This document shows, piece by piece, positions 1 to 11,103 of a DNA stretch of 64,000 nt (positions are counted from its first letter, which is position 1; every line of letters starts with the position of its first letter). The translations under genes and the position numbers were made by a program. A model generated the notes under the pieces. The model made no database searches and was not told the DNA's origin. It saw only the letters and a list, made by a program, of their open reading frames with translations. Source of the stretch: Pseudocercospora fijiensis CIRAD86 (taxonomy: Eukaryota; Ascomycota; Dothideomycetes; Mycosphaerellales; Mycosphaerellaceae); contig NW_006921541.1 of NCBI RefSeq assembly GCF_000340215.1, forward strand, positions 2,577,527 to 2,641,526, given 5' to 3'.

Positions 1-1213
1 GCGGTAGTATAGCGATAGGGTCTATCTTAGCCGTAATAATAGCCTATATATTATTCGAAAGGGTCTTTCTCGATAGCCGGAGGCCTATTATTTCTATAAG
101 GGTTGCGGTACTATTAATGCCCGTAATATAGCTACCTTCCTATTTAAGGATCTGTTTTACCGCTAGGGAACACCTTACGAGGTTATCTTAGACAACGCTA
201 CGAACAATATAGCTAAGGAGGTTTAAGCGCTACTTGTTTCGTACGGGGCGAAGAACGTTCGTATCTCCCTATACTATCCCTAGTCGAATGCTATTATTAA
301 GCGCGGCTATCGGTCGTTAATTAATGCCCTATCTAAGATAACTAATAGTAGAGACAGATTAGTTCCTATCTCTACCCGCGTCCTAGCCCTTCTCTAGGTA
401 GACCGAACTACTATTATCGATACGACTAGGCTTACGCCGGCGGAACTTATAATTAGGAGGGACGCCGTTCTTCCTATTAAATTGTCCTATTATACGTACG
501 GCGTTTACGATTAGGGGTCTATTCGTACTAGGGCAGATCTTCTTACTCTACGGGCTAAGGCTCTTAAGGATATAACTACGACTTCTTAAGAGGGTCTTAC
601 TCGACAACGTCGCCTTCGGGAAGAGGCTAAGTAGTATTTTAATAACTATAATGCTATTAATTAGGAACCTCTAAAGGTTAGCGATATAGTCCTTCTATAC
701 CGGTCCGAACTAGAGTATAGTTACTCTTATAAGCTAGCCTTTAAGCAGAAGGGTCCTTATAGAGTAAAGGAGGTCCTTTACTCGGGTTCCGTATACCTTC
801 TTTAGGAGCTAGATAGTACTACCTTAAAGTATACTTACCCTCGGGCTAATCTAAAGAAGATCGTTAAGTTACGCGAACCTGCCTACCCTCCGCCGACCGA
901 GAAGGAAGTTAGTACCTCTATAGACCCTTTACCGTCCTTAGATACCTATCGGGAGGAGGATCCTACCGCTATTATAGATCCTGTTCTGCCTAAGAACTAT
1001 ACCTATCCCTAGATTCGTCTTAGTAAGCTATTAGGAATAACTTAAGAACAAAGGGAGGGTTATATACGGGTTAACTATATATAGAGCATTTCCGATATTG
1101 ATTCCGATAGTAAACTAGACTTCTAGCTATCTAACTCTAACTCCGAGGAACCTAACTAGTCTAGCGATAAAGACCGCCTAGAATTATAGCTAGACGATCC
1201 CGAGACTAAATAA
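1..1213 (+). pseudogene. A1 pol, integrase C-terminal part (RIP-stopped)
   Basis: Reading the frame that ends at TAA 1,211-1,213 gives the integrase core and C-terminal tail of a Ty3/Gypsy pol. Visible are the block 'EVILDNATNNIAKEV' (catalytic Asp) and, about 35 residues on, 'SNAIIKRGYRSLINAL'. There the catalytic Glu codon reads AAG (Lys), as expected from TGAG to TAAG on RIP. Downstream are 'KGPYRVKEVLYSGSVYLL' and 'RANLKKIV', the usual SH3-like integrase tail. Many TAG/TAA codons stand where the family has Trp or Gln. It cannot make protein. The upstream part of pol is outside the window. Confidence 0.9.
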
Positions 1214-1217
1214 TCGT

Positions 1218-1484
1218 ATGTCCTTTCCTACCTCTACTACGTTGCTTTCCTTGCCTCTATTAACTATTCTCCGCGCTATTAATATAGTACCGCCCTATAG
1301 CTTTAGTCCTTACTACCTATTCCTACTAATATTAATACTCTCGGTTATTACCCTCTTTTACTTTTACCTTATCGGTTGTTTTGCTCTTTTACCTTCGATT
1401 AATGTTGCTATAGCTTTACTCTTTTTATTTTTCCTTAGAAAGAACTATACGAGGAATAACTTCCGAATAATATCCCGGGGGTAG
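1218..1484 (+). other. Small hydrophobic ORF just after A1 pol
   Basis: An 88-codon open frame starts 4 bp after the pol stop, at ATG 1,218, and runs into the post-pol palindrome. It encodes one or two very hydrophobic stretches (residues about 30-52 and 58-74). A2 has the same start and a 63-residue version (20,664-20,855); in A3 the ATG is mutated and the frame opens later (45,333). RIP raises Ile/Leu/Tyr content, so hydrophobicity alone is weak evidence, but the less-mutated A2 copy is also hydrophobic. It could be a membrane peptide or chance. Confidence 0.35.
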
Positions 1485-1494
1485 CATTCGGAAG
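1460..1494. repeat. Palindrome III (post-pol), A1
   Basis: A 35-bp near-perfect inverted repeat with outer arms CTTCCGAAT and ATTCGGAAG around a CCC/GGGGG centre. It lies 246 bp after the pol stop. The core is in the opposite orientation to the other palindromes of element A. Confidence 0.9.
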
Positions 1495-1894
1495 CTAGCC
1501 GAACCTAACCTCCCGCCCTTCTAGGACTACTTCCCTCTAGTTTCCTAGTTTCTAGCAACCGCCCTTAGGTAGCAACGATAATAAGATACTCCGCTAGAGA
1601 AGATTGTTCCTGCCTTAATTAGTATTAGCTACGTAGGATACTAAGAAAGGGAGGATCCCTCTCCCTTCCTAGCTCTTAGATAGACGTAGCAACCTAGGCC
1701 TATAGCCTCTAAGAATAGGGACCTTAGGCCGCTAAGCTTAGTATCTAGAAGAAAGAAGAACGTACGGGCTACGTTTATATACCTACTACTATAAAAGGTA
1801 ATGCTATATCTATAACGATAGTGCTATAGGCTAATATAAGCTACGCTAGGCCTAGGCGATTTGCTCCTAGTTGCCGAGCATCTCTAAAGAAAAG

Positions 1895-1921
1895 CTAATG
1901 CTACCCCGGGGGTATTATTAG
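1895..1921. repeat. Palindrome IV (pol-ORF3 spacer), A1
   Basis: A 27-bp inverted repeat: CTAATGCTACCCC then GGGGGTATTATTAG. It matches A2 21,348-21,374 and A3 46,000-46,026. Its ATG would open a frame beginning Met-Leu-Pro-Arg-Gly. Confidence 0.9.
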
Positions 1922-2345
1922 TCCCGCTAGCCTTACTACTATAGATTACTACTAGGTGCTCGAACTAACTAGTTATATTTCGAGTACGCGAGAATCTACG
2001 AAAGCTAGAGGTTAATAAAGGCGCGTAGTCGCTACTAGCAATTAGCTAGATCGATTATTAAACTTTAGCCTGCCCTACTAACAAAGGAGTCTCGTATATA
2101 GCTTTACTTTTTAGGGTCTATATATAGTCGTTATCCGTTTGCTTTACCGGAATATATAGACTACGCTACCTTTATACTCTATTTAAGGCGAGCTTTCTAA
2201 GCTCTTTCTTCTACTTAAACGCTAACTAACTTACTACCGCCTACCCCCTCCCCCTTCTTTTATCTAAAACCTTTAATTATTATTAACAAGCTACGAACGT
2301 TTTTACAAATTCGTTACTAACTCCTTTCCGCTCCGGTCGACTAAG

Positions 2346-5075
2346 ATATCTTCCGGCGCCCTAAATCCGCTAGGCGCTAGTAGTAGTAGCAACCTACTAG
2401 CCCTTAACCTAGCCGTATTAGTCCCGATCGAAGCCCCCTCCGATAGCGCCTTAGTCGCTATAACTAGTCTCGAGCACTATTTCTAGATCGTTACCGCTAT
2501 CGACGACCTTTAAAAGAAGATTAAGACCGCTCGTACCTTGCTACGCGTTATCGATAGAAATATTAAGAAGGCTACTATCTTAGTATCGCACGGTATAAAC
2601 AACTTACGCTAGGACATTAGTAAGCGTATCTTTAAGCGAGACGTTCTTTAGGATATAGAGCTTTATTAAGCCTTTCCTATTATCTATAGCCTCGAGACGG
2701 CGGGTACTACGATTCGTATACGCTTTACGAACCTTAATTAAGCCTTCGAGTAGTAGGGAGGTCCGAGTAGTCTCCTAAAGAGCCTTATTAACTTCGCCTA
2801 CGATAGACAAGAGCGTACTAAGTAGGTTGCGTCGTTCGTTAATAAGTATCCGGTCCGTCGCGAGGGCGTAGAGTATCTTTCCTATACTATAATCTATCGA
2901 GTCTCTACTACTAGTAAGAAGCATAGTAAGTAATTAGTTAACTTAACCTTCGCACTTAACGACTTTACGATAGCCTACTAGAAGCGGTATAAGGATACTA
3001 TTGCCGAAGTAGATCTTAACGCCTAGTCTACTAAAGATCTACTAAAAGAGAAGGGCTATCGCATTAATAGTACGGGTTTTATTATTAAGGGTTAAGAGGC
3101 TCCTATCGTAGATATTCTTAAACGCAAGGTCCTTCGTCTTAAGACGGAAGCCGATACGGCTACTAGTCTAGCGCTCGCTATAGAGATATAGGTATAAGAT
3201 CGTCGCTCGACCCGTAACTATAAGGTCCCCTAAGAAGTTTAAGATAAGCGCGCTAAGGTAGAAGCAACGCGTTAGAAGGCACTATAGGCTCGCCGGGCAT
3301 TCTAGAAGGCCGCTAAGAAGTCTACTATACCTTCTAGTACTAACTATAGCGACTCCGATATTAATATACCGGATACGCTACTAGAAGATACTATTTCCTC
3401 CGAGGGCTCTTTTAGTAAGCGTAGGTATAGAGGCCTCTCGCCGATACTATTAACTAAGAATATCTATAGATCTTGTAAGAGTAACTCTATCGTATATCTT
3501 ATTACCGAGATCGATATAGTTCCTAAGGGCGATATAGGCAAGGTATCTGTCGCCCTATCTATCTATTAGTAGTACGACGACCTTAGTAAGCTAGGCGAAG
3601 AGCCGTTTACTATATATGCTAGCTATATTAAGAAGGCCGCTAAGGCGTATAGTCTCTATGCTAGTGCTAAGACGAGTGTCCTTATTAGCCGTCTGTTAGA
3701 GATTAGACGTAATGTCGCTAATTAAGATGCCTTCGCTACCCTTAAGGCTAATTAGGCCTATGCTAACTAGTTTCCTAGACGCCCTATTACCGCCCTAACA
3801 TCTCTAGGACTCTACGCGTTTAACCCTACTAGTACTATTACTCGCGCCCTTACGCTAATAGATCGCTAGAGCAAGTTCGTTACCGGTATTCTTAGCTAAG
3901 GCACCTCCTTCGATCGCTTTCGTTAGACTAGTAATGTTATCTTCCCTCGAGTCTTCGGTTAGTTATAAGAGCCTCGTAGAGTATACCTTCCTTTCCTTAT
4001 CGATCTAATATAGGAGGAGTTTAAAATGTACCTTTAGTATATACGTGCGATGCCTAAGTCTAAGTAAGAAGGCCGCAATTCCCTTTAAACTTATAGTATA
4101 AGCAACTAAATCGTCCGCTAGCACTCTGCCCTATAGCTCTTAGCTATCGCCCTTCGACCTAATTACGTATATAAGCTTATCTCTGTCCCTAAGCCTACTA
4201 AGTTCTTTAAGGTTAGCGGTACTTATAAAAACTGTCCTTCTAAGGAGTCTACTTATCTCGGATAAGATATAGTTAAGCTCGTAGCTAGCGAGGGTGTTAG
4301 TTACCTACGTATTAAGGTCTACCTTATATCTAAGGATAAGACTAGCTACTCTACTATTATCGAAGGTATATATTAGCCCGAGGTCTTTACGAACTAGGTT
4401 AAGAAGCTTAAGGCTCGTAGCCTAGTCCTACTAAGTAAGATCGGCAAGCTTACTAATAAGCACCTTACCGACGACGACCTCGACTATATATTCGATAGTT
4501 AGCCTAATAGTAAGGGGCGTAAAGCGGAGTAGATCCTTAACCCTCTAAAGGAGTGCGAGGTCTCTATTTAGATGCTATACCTGCTATATAGTAATCTAAA
4601 GACTAAGAGCAACCGTATATTAATTAACCTAGGCTACTCTCGCGTTATTAACGGCACTAAGGTTAAGGGCTACGAGAACTTAATAGTCTCTTAGGTTGCT
4701 AAAGCCTACCGCAATCTAACCGCCCTCCTAGCCTCTAACTCCTTCGTACTATTCGCTTTCCCTACGGCTATCTTAATCGAAGGCCTTAGCTATATCTCCG
4801 ACGCCCTAGTTAGTAGGATTCCTTAGTTAAGTTACGTTGTTTAGAACGAAGTTAAACAGATCCTCTAGCTTAATAACGAGGGACTTAAGGAATATCTATA
4901 CGATTAGGAGAATACTACGAAGGAAAAGGCTACTAACCTCCTCGTTAATTAAGCTCTCTATAAGGGATAGTACTTCGGTACTAATAGCTTTAACGTATAC
5001 GGAGGAGATTTCGAGAGCCGACTAGCAGATAAGGTTATTGCTAGTAAGGATTACGGCGCGTTAAAGCAATAGTAA
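2346..5075 (+). pseudogene. A1 third ORF (ORF3), unknown function
   Basis: A coding frame of about 910 codons between integrase and the 3' LTR, on the same strand as pol. The start codon is ATA where A2 and A3 have ATG (TG to TA). The frame stays in register to the TAG-TAA at 5,070-5,075, interrupted only by TAG/TAA codons of the kind RIP makes from CAG, CAA and TGG. The same frame is kept in A2 (21,796-24,534) and A3 (46,452-49,202). I do not recognise the product; the A2 entry describes it. The region 4,837-5,025 open in another frame is a shadow. Confidence 0.75.
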
Positions 5076-5129
5076 GTCTATATAGTATTGCTTAGGAAGT
5101 TGTTTTTATATAATTATAGTATCTAGGAT

Positions 5130-5154
5130 TAATGCTACCCCGGGGGTGTTATTA
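5130..5154. repeat. Palindrome V (post-ORF3), A1
   Basis: A 25-bp inverted repeat (TAATGCTACCCC then GGGGGTGTTATTA), 54 bp after the ORF3 stop. Its ATG opens a 44-codon frame that stays open through the polypurine tract and stops at the first bases of the LTR, as in A2. Confidence 0.9.
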
Positions 5155-5260
5155 CGGAGTTCTGAAAATAGCCTTAGCTAAGAGCGCTAAGGATGCATAT
5201 ATATTTGTTTTAAGCGCGCAATGTAAAGCGTGTCTAGTTAGATACGAAGAAAGGGAGGGA

Positions 5261-5539
5261 TATTAGCTAGTAACCGGCCCTATACCTATAGGCTAGTTTT
5301 GAGCCTATATAAGAGGCCTCCTTCTATAGAGTAGACAGATCATTAACCTCGTATAGTACATTGTTTATATTACGCTCCTATAATGCCTATATTGCAGGGC
5401 TCTAGTTATTAGCCTAAGCGACAGTCTCGTTATCCTATCTTGCTAAATATAGCTGCCTATATTGCTATAGGTTATGTTACCCTCGGTAGCCTATACTATT
5501 GCTATAAGTAGTAGTAGTAGTGTTGGTTTCCGTCCTTTA
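5261..5539 (+). repeat. A1 3' LTR (279 bp)
   Basis: Begins TATTAGCTAGTAACCGG and ends CCGTCCTTTA. The termini were presumably TG...CA before RIP (TG to TA, CA to TA). It is preceded by the polypurine tract GAAGAAAGGGAGGGA. The same 279-bp unit occurs at 10,825, 12,763, 24,720 and 49,390. The LTR ends in an (AGT)n stretch. Confidence 0.95.
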
Positions 5540-6745
5540 ATAGGCAGTATAGTAGTCGCAGTATAGAGAGGCTGAATTTTAAAGATACGCCCGCAAAATA
5601 AAGCGGCTTCTCTTATTAGTTGGAAATTCGAATTATAATTACGTATTAAGTCCTAAGGTAAGAATAAGTCTGCTTTACGTTACTAACAATTAAAATAATA
5701 ACAATAATAATAGCCTTTATCGCGATGTTATACGCTTCCGTATACGCTAAATATACGCTACCGACCGCGATAAATACACGCTTCCGAATACGCTAACTAC
5801 GTAGGCTCCGATACGCGCCGGCTCCGATACGTAGTATTTAAGAAAAAAGAGGTAAACTAGCAGGAATATAGGCAGTAAAAGAGAAGGACAATGCTAGAGT
5901 AAAACTATAGAGCGAATTAGCCGGGGCTTTCTAGCGGGTTAAATCTCGTTATACCCTAGCCCTTCGAAATATATTATAAGTTAACTAAGTAAATATACCT
6001 ATTACGCTTACTCTTCGGCGTATACCGTAGTATGTCTATAGAAACTAGACGAACTAAGTTTTTTAATAGACAAGCAAAGGCTGCTAAATGTATTTAATTA
6101 ATAGCTAAAGCAACTATAAGATCTTACGAAGAAACCTCGCAATAATGTAGTACCGACAATTCCCTATATAGTTAGTTTAGAAAGCAACTAAGAACCTAGC
6201 TAGCGCGGCTTATAGCGGTTTAAGAAACCTACTAAAATTACGACTCGGTACCCTAGCTTAGTTTAGATAGATTATATAATCTACGTACATCTACGAAGAA
6301 GAGGGGGCTAGGTCTATTTGTTCTAGAGTAGACGCAAAGAACTCGGACGAATATACTTAAAGCGGGGGCAGTACTATAATACCTCTTACGTTCGCCTATT
6401 ATAGTAGATAAGAACGCGCTCGTATTATAATTAGACGCAAGGCGTGAATTCTTATATACCTATATCCCCTTATCGTCGATAGCTATAGTAGCGTAGTTAG
6501 AAGGAAGCGTAAGAGGTAGGCAGCGAGGTAAGGTTTAATAAGGCTAAAGGATTAAGCGTTTAATCTATGTACTAGAAGTATAATTAACATTATTAATAAA
6601 TAAGCAGTCCTAGACCTAACCCTATTCTAAGCAATCTTAAATCTAGATAGAAGCCGACTAAGTTAAGTCGATTAAGCACACTTTTAGTAAATAACGCTAA
6701 CAAAAGTAATTAATACGATAACGACGGAACCTAAGGCATCTAATA
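5540..6745 (+). mobile_element. Decayed fragment related to element B, plus unassigned DNA
   Basis: No gene is visible here. The reverse complement of about 5,880-6,440 resembles the 3' non-coding part of element B (25,270-25,720). Shared blocks include 'CTATAATAGG' beside 'CGAGCGCG', 'GAGTTCTTTGCGTCTACTCT' and 'CCCCGGCTA...GCTCTATAGTTTT', with several indels. So this is an older, diverged B relative in the opposite orientation to B1 and B2. Its LTR, if present, should fall near 6,600-6,750, but I could not delimit one. The sequence from 5,540 to 5,880 holds nothing I recognise except ACGCTTCCG/TACGCT-type short repeats around 5,725-5,840. Confidence 0.5.
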
Positions 6746-6749
6746 TAAG

Positions 6750-7080
6750 CACTCTATATAGTAGGTACGGGGGGTATAGGAGGAGCCTACGACGACTATT
6801 CCCCTCTACCCTAAGCGCTAACGTTAGCAAAGGTAGGAGTACTCTATACGGTAAGGGAGGGGGTTTAGGAGGAACGACTATCCCCCTCCCTCTAAGCGCT
6901 AACGTTAGTAAAGATAGGAGTACTCCGCGCGGTAAGAGAGGGGGTTTAGGAGGAACGACTATCCCCCTCCCTCTAAGCGCTAACGTTAGTAAAGATAGGA
7001 GTACTCCGCGCGGTAAGGGACTAAGGGGTTTAGGAGGAGCTTACGACGACTAGCCCCCCTCCCTCTAAGCGCTAGCGCTT
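6750..7080. repeat. Tandem repeat, about 4 units of 81-90 bp, with G/C-rich hairpins
   Basis: Unit starts at TACTC are spaced exactly 81 bp (6,840, 6,921, 7,002), preceded by a diverged longer unit from about 6,750. The middle units contain an inverted repeat, AGGGAGGGGG / CCCCCTCCCT, with an 18-nt loop, and a shared AAGCGCTAACGTTAG block. It lies about 290 bp upstream of the presumed Helitron start codon. It could be a Helitron 5' regulatory region or an independent minisatellite. Confidence 0.85.
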
Positions 7081-7159
7081 ATAAAGACGTATATATACCT
7101 ATATACTTTAATAGCGATATACGTATACTTTATAGGTTATATCTCGGTTAGATATAGCA

Positions 7160-7330
7160 AGCGCAATCTATTATATATAAGAAGCCGCACCTTTACTACT
7201 TCCTTTTCTAAGTTTCTAGGCCTAATTCGGTATAGTATTACCTTCCTAGTTAGACGTTACTATATAAACGGAGGCCGCGTTCCCTCTTCTTCCTTTTTCT
7301 CTTCTACTCTACTTCGTACTTCCCTATAGT
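7160..7330 (+). promoter_or_regulatory. Putative Helitron promoter (TATA plus pyrimidine tract)
   Basis: TATATAAA at 7,261 is followed at 7,281-7,325 by a long CT-rich tract (TCCCTCTTCTTCC, TTTTTCTCTTC), the usual fungal core-promoter layout. The inferred start codon is at 7,367. A second TATATATAAG lies near 7,170. This is inferred from sequence only, and RIP has changed nearby bases. Confidence 0.4.
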
Positions 7331-7366
7331 AACCTCGACTTTAACAACTTATATACTAAGATAGCT

Positions 7367-10300
7367 ACGCATTTCGGCTAGCAAGCTATAGCCGGTACTC
7401 TAGGTAGATAAGGCCCTCCTAGCGGCGGCAATCTATTTAAGAAAGCGCTATCTTCCGACCGAGACGATAACGACCTCGATAATATAGACCTCGACGATAA
7501 AGAGGTTAACGCTAGAACTCCCGGTAGTCGAGTTTGTGCCTATACCTCGTATAGTAAGCAGAAGAAGGGCAGCTAGTTTAGGAACCTTCGCGCTACTCTA
7601 GCTAAGCTAGGTAGACTAACCGCTTATTATCTTTAATACCGCTTAACTAATATAGTAGCTTAGAAGAAGAAGAAGAGCGTTACTATAGCTATTAGCAAGT
7701 ACGCTAGAGATAGAGACGACGATAATAAGATCGTTGCCCCTACGCCTTCGAAGCGTAGCCGTCTATTAAAGACCCTAATACTAATACCGACGCCGATCCC
7801 GCGAGTAGGAGGCGCGTTTTAACCGATCTCTATCGCTCCTTCTCCTACTCCGCGGTCTTCTATTCTGCCTCTATCGTCCGCCTTAAGTAATATCGATATT
7901 GCGCTATAGCGTACTAGCGACCTAATAAAGCGCGATCCCTCTCTACCTCTACTACCTAGATCTATAGGTCCTCCGCCTCTTTCTTCGTAATTATCTAGTA
8001 CCGCTAGGATTCGTGCTTATAGTTAGTATAGTAGCGACGATCCGGTAACTATAACTACTCGAACCCGAGTCGCTACGATCTCTCGTTAATATCGTTAAGA
8101 GTATTATACTAGTAAGAATCCTTCGCTAACTCCTACTATCGATAAAGTTCTAGCTAGTAACTATTAGTAGCTATTATAGGCTAGATAACCTAGCTAGTAG
8201 CAGACTAAGTATAGCAGTAATCCTATTCTACCGAGCTCTGCCTTTAGTAGTATCGGTATATCCGCTAGTAACCCTAATTATCTACCTATTCGAGATACTC
8301 GACGCTAGTTTAAGTATAGCAATTGCGACTAGCTACGCGCTATTGCCCGCAAGTTCGACGTACCTAAAGCCGATACTAATACCGACGTCTGCTGCTATTA
8401 TACTAAAAGAGATAATAATAAGGCTAGTTAATATAAGTAGTATATCCTTCGCCGATACGAGACTAAGCGATACGAGTTCTACTTGCCTAACGGCTTATAA
8501 GAACTCGAGAATTGCTATATAGCTTACTATATCGTTCGTAACGACGATAATCTACTACCTTATCGCGTACCTCGACTAGGATAGCGCGAGCGTATCTACG
8601 TAGATCGATAAAAGTAGGACCTTCGTAACTATTTCCTTACTACCGATCTAGTTAATCTACCGATTTAAGTACGTACCGATCTTAATAGCTAAAAGGCTCT
8701 TGCCGACATTAACTACGACTTAGTTAAGGACTTCTTTACTATATTAGAAGAAGAGAAGATAGAGACCTACTAGAATAAGGAACTATAGAAGGGATACAAA
8801 GAGCGTTAGTTTAATATATAACTAGATACCTGCGAAGACTCTCCTATATATAATATCTATAAGAAGTGCCGTTTAATACGCGACTTTAGCAAGCGGCCTA
8901 AAGAGCCTAATCTTATATTAGTAGCTAACCTTATAGACCTAGGCGAGTACCTAGTATACCTACCGAAGCTAACGATAGTAGAAGAGATCCTAATCGTACG
9001 TGTTTACGTATACGTCGAGCTGCGGCTTATTAAGGGCGCTTAGTACCGATATAAGAACAACGTCGTTAACTTTCTTCGCGATATAGGTAAGCTTTAGTAG
9101 GAGCTTCCGCTACTTCCTAAATACTTAGAGACTGTTCTACTACGACTAGTATAGGGCGACGAGACTACGAAGCGTATATTTAAGCGCGACTTCCGCGTCC
9201 GTTAAGCTATTATCCGTTAGTAGCTATAATATCTTAAAGACAACTATAAGGGCTATTCTAGTATCCTTATCGATAAGAACCGCTTATCTAGCCTACTATA
9301 AGATAATAATGTAATCGATCGCATTAATGTTTAGTACTATATAGAAGATAATCTTCCCCCGCTACCTCTAAACGTATCCGCCTAGCAGCTATCTAAATAA
9401 GCCGAAGTCTCTAGCTAGGAAGAAGACGACTTTGCTAACTACCTATTTAAGTTAGCTCTGCCTTAAGCTCGCCTACCTAAAGACTAACGCTAGTAATTAT
9501 AAGAGGTTGTCGATTAGTAGGAGTAGTAGCGTTAGGATAAGGATAACGAGCTCTATATACAAGCCTCTTAGTACGATAGTCCTAGAGATCCGCTATAGAA
9601 TTACTTAACCTTGCCGCTATTCGATCGTATACCGCTATCTAAATTTAATAAGTCGGTAGTATTACTATCTCTCGCTTTTCTAACACTCTATCTAATAGGT
9701 ATTACGGACTTCGTAGAATGCCGATAGCGTACCGTATCGTACGAGGAATATATCGAGTATATACTTAAATACTAAGACGGCCGCTTCGTATAGCACCTAC
9801 GCTTCCGTTACGTCGCTTTAAATATATCGATAAGAAAGCAGAGCAATCGTATTACGGATTTCGTAGTATAGTAGAACCCTAAATATTAAGAGATCTCGCT
9901 TAAGGATCTAAAGGCGGCTCTAGCTTTATATAACGATAATAAGTTAAAGAAGGTACTATCTAACCTTATAAAATACGCTAACAAGTTGCGAGGTACCTAT
10001 ACCTTCTAGATTAGCAAGCGGAAGTAGCTTAAGATCTATATTATAGCTCTCGGTACGCCTTACCTGTTTCTTACCTTTAGCGCTATAGATAACTAGTAGT
10101 AGTCTTTATAGAAGTATATACCTAATATCCCTACCGGCGATAAGTATTAGTAGCGCAAGATTGCCCGCGACAATATACGAGACAATCTAGCTATCGCTGC
10201 CTATTACTACTATCGTCGCTATACCCTCCTATAGCGAATAGTGCTTAAGCCTAAGTTCGGTATTATCGATTACTAGAATCGCTTTAAATTCTAGGTACGT

Positions 10301-10824
10301 AGTAGCTCTTACAATTACAGCATATATTAGCTCTAAACCGATATCGATCCGGAGACCTAGTAAGATCTCTTACCTATTCCGAAGTCTAATACAGACACGG
10401 ACCGGACTACCCTAGCTAAGTTCTAGGGTCGTTATATTACTGCCTTCTAACTAGACCCTAACTAGACTAGTCTATAGCTAGGAGAGCCTATAGTACTGTC
10501 TATACGACTAGATAAGCTACGTAATACGGTATATCTACTAATATTAAACCTTAACAGAGTTTAGCGTTACAAATGCGGCTACGAGTACTATTAGCGTAAG
10601 AATAAGGACACTAGTGTACGTAGTTATCGCTTCTATTATCCTCGAGAACTCTACGACGAAGTACGTATTAGTAGAGATCTTAACCCTCGGCATTTTATAT
10701 ATAACGGACCTCGTAACGATCCCTAGATAAATAGCTATAACCGCACCGTTTCTATAGCTTAGCTAGCGAATACGGACTTCGCTCTATATACGTCTAAAGG
10801 TACCGTTGTCGACTATCTTGCTAA
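7367..10824 (+). pseudogene. Helitron RepHel protein, N-terminal half (RIP-stopped, split)
   Basis: One frame runs from ATA (formerly ATG) at 7,367 to the A3 insertion. Order: an acidic, low-complexity N-terminus; a Cys-containing region near 8,340-8,890; the block about 8,900-9,350 typical of fungal Helitrons ('LTIVEEILIVRVYVYVELRL', 'NVVNFLRDIGKL', 'FKRDFRVR'); then the Rep endonuclease region 9,620-10,440 ('YPTGI', 'DGRFV.HLRFRY', 'LGTPYLFLTFSAID'). The HUH motif at 10,310-10,318 reads Tyr-Asn-Tyr, both catalytic His codons CAC having become TAC. The tyrosine region 'VVDYLAKYYSKAE' is where A3 inserted. The frame joins in phase to 49,673, 2,278 codons in all including stop. Function (rolling-circle transposition) is lost. 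Confidence 0.88.
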
Positions 10825-11103
10825 TATTAGCTAGTAACCGGCCCTACACCTATAGGCTAGTTTTGAGCCTATATAAGAGGCCTCCTTCTATAGAGTAGAC
10901 AGATTATTAACCTCGTATAGCACATTGTTTATATTACACTTCTATAATGCCTATATTGCAGGGCTCTAGTTATTAGCCTAAGCGACAGTCTCGTTATCCT
11001 ATCTTACTAAATATAGCTGCCTATATTGCTATAGGTTATGTTACCCTCAGTAGCCTATACTATTGCTATAAGTAGTAGTAGTAGTATTAGTTTCCGTCCT
11101 TTA
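10825..11103 (+). repeat. A3 5' LTR (279 bp)
   Basis: The same unit as the A2 LTR, TATTAGCTAGTAACC...CCGTCCTTTA, directly after the target copy CTAA. The sequence following it, TTAGAGCCGAAGG, is the same after the A2 LTR and should contain the primer-binding site. I could not assign the tRNA. Confidence 0.95.

Larger units (their letters stand above)
1..5539 (+). mobile_element. Gypsy element A, copy A1 (3' part, cut by window edge)
   Basis: The right-hand 5.5 kb of a family A LTR retrotransposon. It aligns base for base, apart from C/T and G/A changes and small indels, with A2 from 19,441 and A3 from about 44,092. It holds the end of integrase, the post-pol spacer, the third ORF and the 3' LTR, and continues off the left edge. 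The base after the LTR begins ATAG, which should be the 4-bp target duplication if A1 follows the rule of A2 and A3; the other side is not in the window. It is heavily RIP-mutated, with far fewer CpA/TpG than A2. Confidence 0.93.

Noticed and set aside
4837..5025. A 62-codon plus-strand frame, repeated at 48,964-49,152
   Set aside because: It is another reading frame of the ORF3 C-terminal part; it is repeated only because ORF3 is repeated.
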